Source: Clostridiales bacterium (GTDB taxonomy: Bacteria; Bacillota; Clostridia; Peptostreptococcales; NVVX01). Taken from it: a stretch of 49,742 bases of DNA. A model generated the notes under the pieces. The model made no database searches, was not told the origin of the DNA, and was given only the letters and a program-made list of their open reading frames with translations. A program made the translations under genes and the position numbers. This document shows positions 29,151-38,928 of the stretch, one piece after another. Location of the stretch: contig JAJOKP010000072.1 in the NCBI GenBank assembly GCA_021129775.1, positions 1 to 49,742 of the forward strand. The letters run 5' to 3'. How positions within the stretch are numbered: the stretch's first letter is position 1; every line of letters starts with the position of its first letter.

Positions 29151-29942
29151 ATGTATAAATTGCTAGCATTAGACGTTGATGGGACTTTACTTAACAGTCA
29201 AGGCGAAGTAAGTGAAATAACAATAAAAGGAATTAGAGAGCTTGTTAATAAAGGAGTACTAGTCCTTATTTGTACTGGAAGACCTACGCAGGGGACAGTT
29301 GAACTTTACAAAAAACTAAGCTTAAAGATGCCAGTGATTGCATATAATGGAGCTAAAATTGTAAACTTAGACACTGCAAAGATACTCCATGAGCAGGGTT
29401 TAAAAGGTAGTGACGTTAAGAAAATAGTTGAAATTGGGGAGGAGCTTAAAACTACAATAATTATTTGGGCGGAAAATCAGTTATATTCAAATATATTTAA
29501 CGATAACGTCATTGCATATAAAGAATTGTCAGGTGTTGAACCAATAGTGATTCATAATTATGAAAAAATCATTCAACAAGGTGCAACAAAAGTGCTATGG
29601 ATAGACGAAGTAGAAAAAATAGCAGAGTTTCAAAAAGTTCTTGATATAAGACTTGATGCTGATGTGAATTACTGTACATCTAAACCATATTATTTAGAGT
29701 TTATTGACGGAAATGTTTCAAAGGGCAGAGCATTAAGCATTCTATGTGATAAGTATAGAATAAAAAGAGAAGAAGTCATTGCAATTGGAGGTGGACAAAA
29801 CGACGTAACAATGCTTGAATTTGCAGGGGTGGGTGTTGCAATGGGCAATGCACCAAAAGAAGTTAAGGAGAAGGCTGACTATGTAACTGCTACAAATGAC
29901 GAAGACGGGATAGCGGTGGTTATTGAAAAATACTTTAAATAA
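29151..29942 (+). CDS. Cof-type HAD-IIB family hydrolase (paralog of 6329-7120)
   Basis: MYKLLALDVDGTLLNSQGEVSE...AIGGGQNDVTML; closely similar to the first copy along its length. Confidence 0.9.
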   Translation: MYKLLALDVDGTLLNSQGEVSEITIKGIRELVNKGVLVLICTGRPTQGTVELYKKLSLKMPVIAYNGAKIVNLDTAKILHEQGLKGSDVKKIVEIGEELKTTIIIWAENQLYSNIFNDNVIAYKELSGVEPIVIHNYEKIIQQGATKVLWIDEVEKIAEFQKVLDIRLDADVNYCTSKPYYLEFIDGNVSKGRALSILCDKYRIKREEVIAIGGGQNDVTMLEFAGVGVAMGNAPKEVKEKADYVTATNDEDGIAVVIEKYFK

Positions 29943-30074
29943 TGCTTAACTTGCAGGGTGCGCAGGACAAGCAGTTGTCACTCTTTAAAAAATAGTACAA
30001 TCTATCATTTATCTGAGGAGGCTTTTTAATGGATTTAGCCCATAAATAAATACAGCAAATTTTAAAAATGCCAA

Positions 30075-30103
30075 TTGACATGTTGACACAATTGAGATAC
30101 AAT
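30075..30103 (+). promoter_or_regulatory. sigma-A type promoter upstream of the AAA ATPase
   Basis: TTGACA (30075-30080), 17-bp spacer, TACAAT (30098-30103). Confidence 0.65.
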
Positions 30104-30152
30104 AGAATTACAATTAAACTAATTTAGAATCTATTAAAAGGAGTTGCATAAG

Positions 30153-31559
30153 TTGTTTATTGGAAGAGAGCGCGAAATGCAGTTGTTGAATGGATTGTAT
30201 GAGAAATTTGATTTTAATTTTGTTGTTATGTACGGAAGAAGAAGAGTTGGAAAAACGACGATACTTAAAGAGTTTTGTAAAGATAAAAAGGCAGTGTTTT
30301 TTGTATCAGAAGAGTATAATGATAAATTAGCGCTAGAAAAATTCTCAGTTGTGATAAAAGAAAGCTTAGGGGAGGTATATGATAAGAGCGCATTTAACTC
30401 ATGGGTAAATGCTTTTGAGTACATTGCAGACAAAGCAATTAACGAAAAAATAGTGCTTGTTTTGGATGAATTTCAGTATTTGGCGAACTCCAATAAATCA
30501 ATAGTTTCATTGATGCAGAATATGATAGACCATAAATTAAGAGAGAAAAATTTATTTATTGTTGTGTGTAGTTCAGTTATTAGTTTTATGGAGGAAAAAA
30601 TTCTATCTCAGAAAAGCCCGCTATTTGGGCGAAAAACGGCAGAGTTTTATATTAAACCGCTTAGCTTTTATGATAGTATAAAGTTCTTTGAAAACTATAG
30701 TAGCGAAGATAAGATACTAGCATATGCAATTTTAGGCGGGATTCCCTTGTATTTAAACCAGTTTGATGACAAGTTAAGTATAGAGCAGAATATCAAACAG
30801 AATTTTTTGACGGAGATATCGAACTTGTATAATGAACCAAAAAATTTACTGAGGTTAGAGTTAAGGTCACTAGCTGTGTACAACTCTATAATTGAGGCAA
30901 TTGCTTTAGGGAATAAGAAATTAAATGAGATTAGTAGCAAAACAGGTGAAAGTAAAGACAAAGTTCATAATTATATTATGAATTTAATGGATATGCATAT
31001 TATCGAAAAAATGCATCCAGTTACTGAAAAAAGCAGTTCACGAAAGACACTATATAAATTGCGTGATAACTTATTTAAGTTTTGGTACAGGTTTGTAATT
31101 TCTAATATAAGCAGTATTGAAAACGGAATGAGTGATATTATCTATAGCAAAAAAATCGACCCGCATATTTCAAGTTACGTTGGGAGTATTTTTGAAGGTA
31201 TATGTATTGAATACTTGATTAAAGAAAATATTGGGTCAAAGTTGCCTATAGTATTCGATAAAATTGGAAAATGGTGGGGATCAAGTCCAATAACTAAACA
31301 AGAAGAAGAAATAGACATTATGGCATTATCAGATGAAGGGACAATATTTGCAGAATGCAAATATAAGAATGGAAAGGTTGGGGTAAAGGAACTAGAGAAA
31401 TTAATTGAGAGAGCAAGTATTTTTAAGTGCGAGAACAAATACTACTATCTGTTCTCAAAAAATGGATTTAAAGAAAGCTTAAGTAATGTTGAAAAAAGTA
31501 GAGATGATGTGTATCTAATTGACTTGCCATTGCTTATGGCTACAACAAATCGTTCATGA
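30153..31559 (+). CDS. AAA ATPase with C-terminal DUF234 (PD-(D/E)XK-like) domain
   Basis: LFIGREREMQLLNGLY, MYGRRRVGKTTIL Walker A, IVLVLDEFQYLA Walker B, EEEIDIMALSDEGTIFAECKYKN nuclease-like motif. Confidence 0.88.
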   Translation: MFIGREREMQLLNGLYEKFDFNFVVMYGRRRVGKTTILKEFCKDKKAVFFVSEEYNDKLALEKFSVVIKESLGEVYDKSAFNSWVNAFEYIADKAINEKIVLVLDEFQYLANSNKSIVSLMQNMIDHKLREKNLFIVVCSSVISFMEEKILSQKSPLFGRKTAEFYIKPLSFYDSIKFFENYSSEDKILAYAILGGIPLYLNQFDDKLSIEQNIKQNFLTEISNLYNEPKNLLRLELRSLAVYNSIIEAIALGNKKLNEISSKTGESKDKVHNYIMNLMDMHIIEKMHPVTEKSSSRKTLYKLRDNLFKFWYRFVISNISSIENGMSDIIYSKKIDPHISSYVGSIFEGICIEYLIKENIGSKLPIVFDKIGKWWGSSPITKQEEEIDIMALSDEGTIFAECKYKNGKVGVKELEKLIERASIFKCENKYYYLFSKNGFKESLSNVEKSRDDVYLIDLPLLMATTNRS

Positions 31560-31596
31560 TCTAATTGACAAGACCGGCAAGAGAAAAGAGGTAAAC

Positions 31597-32748
31597 ATGA
31601 ATACAGATACAATAATTACAAAAAAAATAATTAATGAAAAGCCTACTAAGTTTGTTTTTAGTAACCCACGAGGCAAACAGGAAAAATACGAGAAAGTTAC
31701 TATATACTTTAAAAATGAATATTATCAAATTGAAAGCAAGACTGATAAACAAGTTTTCCACGTAAATATTCAAATTGATGAGTTAGAGAGTAGTTTGATA
31801 GAGTTAATGAAAAAATACAGACAAATGAATGCTTGGAATGATGAATATGAGCTATTGCTAACTACAACAAAAAAAGGGAAGATGAATTATAAGAAAATCA
31901 AGAACAAGTTAAATAGGCAGGAGTGTAGTGATTCAGAGCATAATAGACAAAAGAATTATATTTTAGAAGAAGGCGTGACTATAGAACCGCTTATTGATAT
32001 GGGTGTCTTTACAGCAGAAGGAAAAGTTGTGAAGTCAATGTACTCAAAATTCAAGCAAATAAATAGATTTGTTGAGATGATAGATGACACAATAAAGAAT
32101 CTAGAAACTAAGAGATTAAACATTATTGACTTTGGATGCGGGAAATCATACTTAACTTTTATACTGTATTACTATCTTACAAAAGTAAAAGAAATTGAAG
32201 TTAATATGATAGGTTTAGATTTGAAAGAAGAAGTTGTTAAAAACTGTAATAAGGCAGCTAGAAAATACGAGTATGAAGGATTGAAGTTTGAAGTAGGAGA
32301 TATTAGTGGTTTTAAAATTCAAACTCAAGTAGACATTGTAATTACACTTCATGCGTGTGACGTAGCAACAGATTATGCTCTATATAATGCAATAAAATGG
32401 GATGCTAAAATGATATTTTCAGTTCCTTGTTGTCAACATGAATTAAGCTCTCAAATCAAAGCTGATGATTTGCCGATTATTACCAGATATGGTATTGCAA
32501 AAGAAAGGATTTCAGCATTGTTTACCGATATAATTAGATGCAATCTTTTGCAGTATTCATCATATAAAACACAGATGTTAGAATTTGTTGACTTGAGCCA
32601 TACCCCAAAAAATGTACTAATTAGAGCTGTAAAATCAAACATTCCTAAGAATGTTAGAAATGATAGGTTAAAAGAAGTAAATGATCTAGTCGGAAAATTT
32701 GAGTTAGAGCCTACTTTGTTGAAGTTGTTAAAAAGGAATGAGCATTAA
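31597..32748 (+). CDS. class I SAM-dependent methyltransferase
   Basis: FVFSNPRGKQEKYEKVTI..., IIDFGCGKSYLTFILYYYL (SAM motif I), FSVPCCQHEL. Confidence 0.8.
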   Translation: MNTDTIITKKIINEKPTKFVFSNPRGKQEKYEKVTIYFKNEYYQIESKTDKQVFHVNIQIDELESSLIELMKKYRQMNAWNDEYELLLTTTKKGKMNYKKIKNKLNRQECSDSEHNRQKNYILEEGVTIEPLIDMGVFTAEGKVVKSMYSKFKQINRFVEMIDDTIKNLETKRLNIIDFGCGKSYLTFILYYYLTKVKEIEVNMIGLDLKEEVVKNCNKAARKYEYEGLKFEVGDISGFKIQTQVDIVITLHACDVATDYALYNAIKWDAKMIFSVPCCQHELSSQIKADDLPIITRYGIAKERISALFTDIIRCNLLQYSSYKTQMLEFVDLSHTPKNVLIRAVKSNIPKNVRNDRLKEVNDLVGKFELEPTLLKLLKRNEH

Positions 32749-32885
32749 GCAGGAGAATGAGTAAAGACTCAAATACTGTAGAAGATGAATACTATCATTT
32801 TGACACTCTTTGTACAATCCAAAACCAAATATTTTGTTAGAGATGGTGCTTTTCGTCTCAAACTCAACTACGAGATATAATTGAG

Positions 32886-33932
32886 GTGAAAAAGGTCGAA
32901 AGTGCTCATCACCATGTAATGGTGATATACGATTTTAAGGAGAAAAATATGGGATATGAAATTGAACAAAATAAAACTGTAGAAAACAAATGTTGCAAAG
33001 AAAGCGCACAAAATGCATTAGGTGTAGGGTGGAAAGATTACGAGAAATACTTAGAAATAGATGTCCCTGAGGATTTTGATTTTGAACAGTGTATGGTTTA
33101 TTTAGGCAGATCAGATGCGGAAATTCTACACAGGATTGTAGAGGGAGAATTCTATAAATTACTTAACTTCGATGGTGTTAATGTTTTGATTAAAATTGCA
33201 ATGAAATTAAAAAAACTAAGAATAACATTCTTAAAAAAAATCTCGCCGAAACGTCTTAGATTACGAACAGCTAAATATGTGTGGGATATGTTTGATTTGG
33301 GTACTGACTTAACAACATTCTATAAACTAGCCGAAGTTGATTTGATTATTAAACTTTTAATTGACAAATATAAGGGACTTAGAATTGTAAAAATTGACGA
33401 TATTTTTGAAGCAATTTGTTGGGCAATTATTGGGCAACAAATAAATTTAAAGTTTGCATATACTCTTAAGAAGAGATTAGTTGAATCTTATGGAGAAAGA
33501 ATAGAATATAGGAATAGCGAGTATTTTTTATTTCCTGTACCAATTGTAATTTCTAAGCTCGAAGTTGAGGATTTGAAGCAATTACAATTTACTACAAGAA
33601 AGGCTGAGTATATAATAGGTGTTGCAAAGCTCTTTGAAGATGGAACTATTACGAAGAAAGAACTAATGTTAGAGAAAAATTATGAAAAACTAAAACAGAG
33701 ATTAATTCAAATTAGAGGAGTAGGAAATTGGACCGCGGATTATGCAATTTTAAAATGCTTTGATATAAAAGAGGCTTTTCCAATTGCTGATGTTGGTATT
33801 CATAATGCCTTAAAAGGAATTTTGGAATTAGAAGAGAAACCTTCTTTAGAAGAGATAGAGAAGTTGTCAAAAAACTGGAACGGGTGGCAAGCGTATATTA
33901 CATTTTATCTATGGCGGTGGCTGTATGAATAA
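32886..33932 (+). CDS. DNA-3-methyladenine glycosylase II (AlkA-like), paralog of 25341-26354
   Basis: Same motifs as the first copy: FEAICWAIIGQQINLKFAYTLKKRLVESYGER, QIRGVGNWTADYAILKCFDI. Confidence 0.9.
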   Translation: MKKVESAHHHVMVIYDFKEKNMGYEIEQNKTVENKCCKESAQNALGVGWKDYEKYLEIDVPEDFDFEQCMVYLGRSDAEILHRIVEGEFYKLLNFDGVNVLIKIAMKLKKLRITFLKKISPKRLRLRTAKYVWDMFDLGTDLTTFYKLAEVDLIIKLLIDKYKGLRIVKIDDIFEAICWAIIGQQINLKFAYTLKKRLVESYGERIEYRNSEYFLFPVPIVISKLEVEDLKQLQFTTRKAEYIIGVAKLFEDGTITKKELMLEKNYEKLKQRLIQIRGVGNWTADYAILKCFDIKEAFPIADVGIHNALKGILELEEKPSLEEIEKLSKNWNGWQAYITFYLWRWLYE

Positions 33933-33945
33933 TAGAGGAAAGAAC

Positions 33946-34026
33946 GGGGTCAGGCTTAACCTTTGCAACTTATTGCTTAGTCGAAATTTCTTTCAGCAGT
34001 AAGTTGCAAAGGTTAAGCCTGACCCC
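33946..34026. repeat. long hairpin (REP-like / Y1-transposase-associated type)
   Basis: GGGGTCAGGCTTAACCTTTGCAACTTATTGCT (33946-33977) and reverse complement AGCAGTAAGTTGCAAAGGTTAAGCCTGACCCC (33995-34026), 17-nt loop. Confidence 0.8.
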
Positions 34027-34264
34027 CTCCACTTCTAATAAAGAAAAACTATAGGCAGTTAGTGTTGTAGAAGTCATCGCTTTACACCTCCAGGATTTTA
34101 GACTTACATATTGTTTTAATTTTATACGAATTTTTGAGTAGATTAGAATTTAATGGTTAGTATTTTTCAAAACTATACTTAAATATGGTATGATTAATAA
34201 ATCAAATATCAAGATTTGTAAGGGAATTAAGAAAAAAATGCAAACTTGTCAAGCACGTGATTTC

Positions 34265-34918
34265 ATGAGTAAAGAAAAAATTTCAGTTATTATTGTCGAT
34301 GATCATCCGTTGTTTAGGCGAGGTGTGAAACTATACCTAGAATCAATTCCTGAAATAGAGCTGGTAGCTGAAGCCGGTAGTGGAGAAGGAGTATTATCGT
34401 TACTAGAAAGTGGTAGTAATGCTGATGTAATTCTAATGGATTTACAGATGTCAGGAATGAGCGGAGAAAAAACAACAGAAGTGATAAATATGAGATGGTC
34501 AGAAGTAAGAGTGTTGGTCCTCAGTAGTTATGGAAGATGGGATAAAGTTCATGCTGTTTTAAAAGCAGGTGCATCCGGATATCTGTTAAAAGATGCAGAG
34601 CCAGATGAGCTTGTTGTAGCAATTAAAGCTGTGCACTGCGGTGGAACTTATTTTAACAAAGAGATTGCTACTACACTGTTAAATCATGCCAATCAAAAAA
34701 GAGAAATAGAATTTGCCGATATGATAGAACCTTTAACCGAAAGAGAATTAGATGTACTAAAACTCATTGGGCAGGGATTGGGCAATTTTGAAATAGCCAA
34801 GAGATTATATGTAAGCCAGAACACAGTAAAAACCCATGTGGCAAGAATATTTCAAAAACTGGGAGTAAGCAGTAGAACACAAGCGGCGTTATATGCTTTT
34901 CAAAAGGAGCTGATTTAA
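34265..34918 (+). CDS. NarL/LuxR-family response regulator
   Basis: ISVIIVDDHPLFRRGVKLYLE receiver; LTERELDVLKLIGQGLGNFEIAKRLYVSQNTVKTHVARIFQKLGVSSRTQAA HTH. Confidence 0.95.
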   Translation: MSKEKISVIIVDDHPLFRRGVKLYLESIPEIELVAEAGSGEGVLSLLESGSNADVILMDLQMSGMSGEKTTEVINMRWSEVRVLVLSSYGRWDKVHAVLKAGASGYLLKDAEPDELVVAIKAVHCGGTYFNKEIATTLLNHANQKREIEFADMIEPLTERELDVLKLIGQGLGNFEIAKRLYVSQNTVKTHVARIFQKLGVSSRTQAALYAFQKELI

Positions 34919-36055
34919 TGGATTCTTTTTTTAAGAAAAGATAGAAAAAAAGAAAGAAATGCTTTAGAAATATGCTTTTTTTGTTTGGCTGCTGGAGGAG
35001 CTGTTCTAATTTTTTTAGATTTAATTCTTAATTTTGGATTTTTTTCTAGAGTGCACGTAATGATAGGAATGATGTCTGTTAGTCTATTTATGGCTGGGGT
35101 TACAGGTCTCTCTGGTATTTATTTAGACTCTTTCTTGGTTAGAAAAGGATTAGAGAAAGACTTGATTAGGCAAGCAATAGCAACACTTACAGTTCTAATA
35201 GGCACTAATATTGCCCTTTTGATTATATTTTTTAGGTACAGGAATTCTATGGAGGGCTTCAATTTTTATTTTATGCTTACAATTGGAAATTTTTTAGCAG
35301 TGTTTGTTTCAACAGTGTTTCAAGTGGTTGATCATTATACTTGGAAAGCGAGAAAAAAGGTGTTGATGCTAGAATTTGAAAACAAACACTTAAAAGAATT
35401 AGCACAAAAAGATACTCAACTAGATCAAACTATTAAAAATCTAATTATTACTCAAGAGAGAAATGAAATAGCTAGAGAGTTACATGATTCAATATCTCAG
35501 GGTATTCATGGAATCAGTTATAGTATAAAATCGCTGCGAAAAAGGTTAGAAAATAAAGCGGATGTAGAAAACATAGCAGAAGTTATAGAGCATTTAGAAA
35601 AAACTACCGAAGCAACTCTAGCAGAGTTAAGCAATATGATTCTAGAGTTGAAACCGTCTTCCTTAGAAAAAGAAGGGCTTATAAAAGCATTGATGCTTCA
35701 TTGTGAGCTATTCTCCAAAAGACAAGAAATAGACCTTAAGCTAGATTTGCATCAGATAAAAAAACTCACGCCAGAACAAGAATTTGCAATATACTGAATT
35801 GTACAAGAGGCACTTAGTAATGTGCAGAAGCATAGCAGAGCTAGACATGTAAAGATTTCTCTAAAAGAGGGAGAAAAAGTAGCAACACTGTGCATTGAGG
35901 ATAATGGCAGAGGATTTAATGCTGATGAAGAAAGCAAAGGGAATGGGCTAATAAACATGAATACAAGAGCTACCAAAAATAATGGCAGTTTTAAAATAGT
36001 ATAAAAACAAGGGGAAGGACTTACTTTAATAGTCGAATTCTCTTTGAATAATTAG
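34919..36055 (+). pseudogene. NarL-type sensor histidine kinase with in-frame stops
   Basis: ITQERNEIARELHDSISQGIHGISYS H-box; TGA 35795-35797 in IY*IVQEALSNVQKHSRA; TAA 36002-36004 in SFKIV*KQGEGLTLIVEF; probable T7 frameshift near 34930. Confidence 0.88.
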
Positions 36056-36195
36056 TTTGGATTAGTAACTGATAAGCGTAGTTTAAAATAATCATATAGA
36101 GTGACCCAGTTTAGTAATTATGGGTGACTCTATTTTTATTTGTAACGGGTATGATGAGTACAAGAAACTGTATAAATTAAGTAGGAGGCTTGAAC

Positions 36196-36270
36196 ATGAG
36201 AGAAATAATTATTGATGTAAAAGACTTTCGTAAAGCATATGGGAGGGGAATTGCAAATGAAAATCTTTAG
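36196..36270 (+). pseudogene. N-terminal remnant of an ABC ATPase
   Basis: MREIIIDVKDFRKAYG then runs into the permease RBS/start; no Walker motifs remain. Confidence 0.6.
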
Positions 36271-36975
36271 AAGTGTTTTTTTGGCTAACTTTAGGGAAAT
36301 GACACGTGATAAAATGTCATTATTTTGGTTTATAGCATTTCCCGTAATCCTTGTTATTTTATTTGGAACAATATTCCAAGTAATTAAAGATTTTGAACAT
36401 ATTATGCCAGGACTACTCGGACTATCTTTAATGCAGTCAGGATTATTTGGCTCATTGAGATTTTTAGAGTTAAGGGAAAAGAAAGTGCTAAGAGGGCTAT
36501 CGACTACTCCTCTTCCAAAAATCATATTGTTTGCAAGTGAGCTCCTTCTTAGAGTATTAGTTGCTTTAGTGCAGGCAAGCTTGATTCTGATTATTGCACA
36601 TATAGTATTTGGCGTTACAATTGTAGGATTCTATTTCTAATAGCAGGAATCGTAATTCTGGGAGCATTGGTATTTATAAGCTTAGGGTACTTACTAATAT
36701 CTTTTGTTAATTCAGCAGATAGCGGAATGGGAATTTTACAAGCAGTTCAATTTCCTATGATGTTTCTATCAGGGGTTTTTGTTCCAATTGAGATGCTTCC
36801 AGATTTCATTAATCCAGTTGTAAGGATTATTCCGTTAACATATTTAGGAGACGTATTAAGGCAAGTTTTAGTTGGAGGTTCTTCTGAGTTTAGTATTTCG
36901 TTTAATATATTGGTGTTAGGTGGTTTCTTGATTTTAAATTTTGTTTTGACTATTAAGTTTTGGAGATGGGAGTAA
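36257..36975 (+). pseudogene. ABC-2 permease, frameshifted
   Basis: MKIFRSVFLANFREMTRDKMSLFWFIAFPVILVILFG... FGVTIVGFYF*; continues in another frame (ILFLIAGIVILGALVFISLGYLLISFVNS...MFLSGVFVPIEMLPDF). Confidence 0.8.
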
Positions 36976-36981
36976 AAGAGT

Positions 36982-37027
36982 CATTAGCAGACAGGGGGAG
37001 CGAGATATGTCTGCTAATGCTTGCTTT
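36982..37027 (+). terminator. intrinsic-terminator-like hairpin
   Basis: CATTAGCAGACA (36982-36993) / TGTCTGCTAATG (37008-37019) followed by GCTTGCTTTTTT. Confidence 0.65.
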
Positions 37028-37099
37028 TTTAGAAGCAGATAAGCCCCTAGCCCCTGTTTGAGAATCAATTATAATACTATTATTTTTTGTTCAAGATGT

Positions 37100-37350
37100 A
37101 TATTGCTCCTCCGTAACCTACTATACACCACAAAGCTAGTTTTATATAGTGAATCATATCTACTGAAAAATATGTGGCTGCCAAACAGATCTCATTACTT
37201 CTGCCATTGAATATAATGGCAACACACTATGGAGTAACTGAAGCCACCCAGGAAGCCGCTCCATTGGAAAATTAATAGGTGAAAACATTAGAGCTCCGAA
37301 AACTAAGACTTGTGAAAGTGCCATAGAACTGTATCAGCAAGAATAATTGT
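37100..37350 (-). pseudogene. C-terminal remnant of an ABC-2 permease
   Basis: Reverse strand reads MALSQVLVFGALMFSPINFPMERLPGWLQLLHSVLPLYSMAEVMRSVWQPHIFQ*; no upstream body. Confidence 0.55.
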
Positions 37351-37474
37351 GGCTTTATTTACAGGCCATGTACGTGTAAACTAGATGTATCCTTCCGCTT
37401 TTGCATTAGCGATATATTGACTGAGCAAGTGTATTGCTTGACAAATTTTTTGTTGGGGAAATCACAGGGATAAG

Positions 37475-37548
37475 GAAATCACAGGGATAGGAACCTTGAT
37501 TTGGATTTTAGTAACGATGCAAATCAAGGTTTCTGTCCCTATGATTTC
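37475..37548. repeat. long imperfect hairpin
   Basis: GAAATCACAGGGATAGGAACCTTGATTT (37475-37502) / AAATCAAGGTTTCTGTCCCTATGATTTC (37521-37548); left end partly duplicated at 37457. Confidence 0.75.
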
Positions 37549-37759
37549 AGTATTGACATATCAAAAGCAAAGTACAATGATTTTGGTTGTAATGGTTGCT
37601 ATCAACGTGCTGAAACATCTAATTTAACATTTCCTATTTTTATAACTTTTTGGCAACGGTGTAAAACTACTAATTCCTACGGTTATACCACTTAATGTTA
37701 CTATACTTTGTAGAACAGTTGCTATCATTTTTTTATTCATAACAAACTCATCTCCTTGA

Positions 37760-38828
37760 TTATTCAATATTAAAGCTACTCTTTAACGCTGAAATTAATT
37801 CTTCAAATTTAACTTTATTTAGTGTGTAATAAATCCTATTATCAGATTTTTTAATTTGAAGCAAGCCGACAGTTAAAAACTATTCTAAATGGTATTTTAT
37901 AGCAGGTGTACTAAATCCCAATGAATCTGCCATTTCAGTTAAATATTTAGGTCCTTGATTCATTTGCAGTAATATCTTTAATCGGGTTTCATCTGCTAAA
38001 ACTTTAAATATGCTGAGTTTTGAAAGTAATCCTTGGCTTCCAACACCCCATATTTGAACCATCTCTGGATATCTATATCCAATAAAAAGACATTTATTTT
38101 CAAAAAAAAAGAACTTCCAAATTCGAGAAAATAGCTAACGTGAACAATAAGGGGATTTCGCTCTTTAAATATATCTGTTGTAATTTTTTTGATAAAACAG
38201 GTAAAAGACTGTTAATAAATGATTGTTTTAGTTTCTCTTCATTATGAGTGATACATTGGTTAATGAGTTGATCTACCTCACTTTGTTTTTGTTTATAGAA
38301 GGTATTGTAATAATACCTCAATAGTGACAGCAATTCTTTTTTTATTAACTTAGGTTTACTCAGTATTTTAAAAACTCGCCACTTTCCTTCATCAGAGACT
38401 GAAAAGTACGTAGTTATAATATCAAACAGTTTCTCATCGTGCTGGAAGATAAAAAAATCGTCTCTCCACTTATCTTCGCAAGCAAAACGTAATAAATAAT
38501 TACCGATTTTTTCAGGCGATAATTTTTCAATATATGCAATGAGATTTTCAAAGTTTTTCTGTTCTCTTAATTCATTTACTATAAACAATAATCCTAACCC
38601 CAAAAAACCATCGTCGTTAAAATAGAATTCTAACAAATCTTTCATGGGAGTACTGATGGTGTTGAGAACTTCGTTGACCCAACTATCAATTTCCTCATCA
38701 ATAGCTAGACCATATTCCTTTGAAAGTTCGTGGTAACGATTATTCATACCAATCCTCAGTAAACTCATAAGCAGTTCCATAAGAGTTCCCGACTGGAGCT
38801 CAATTTTATCAAAATAATTTTCTTTCAT
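37760..38828 (-). pseudogene. ArsR-family regulator with N-terminal helical domain; frameshift in T9 and in-frame TAG
   Basis: ORF 38100-38828 ends at a T9 run; removing one T gives VLFFENKCLFIGYRYPEMVQIWGVGSQGLLSKLSIFKVLADETRLKILLQMNQGPKYLTEMADSLGFSTPAIKYHLE*FLTVGLLQIKKSDNRIYYTLN. Confidence 0.75.
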
Positions 38829-38847
38829 AACTCAGATCTCCTTGATA

Positions 38848-38902
38848 CTATGCATAAGGACATATTTTTTTTAGTCCGGACATAGTTTATTTTTTAGAAA
38901 CA
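38848..38902 (-). promoter_or_regulatory. shared upstream element, copy 1
   Basis: Near-identical to 40393-40450; on the minus strand contains two TATGTCC motifs at 20-bp spacing. Confidence 0.6.
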
Positions 38903-38928
38903 TATTGTTACATGCTGTTCGGCGGAAC

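Noticed and set aside
33946-34026. Simple intrinsic terminator for the glycosylase gene
   Set aside because: Arms are about 32 bp with no following T-run and have transposon-end-like sequence, so a mobile or REP-like hairpin fits better.
1827-37882. Genetic-code reassignment to explain the in-frame stops
   Set aside because: TAA, TAG and TGA all interrupt genes, frameshifts are also common, and intact genes terminate normally at the same codons. Pseudogenisation is simpler.
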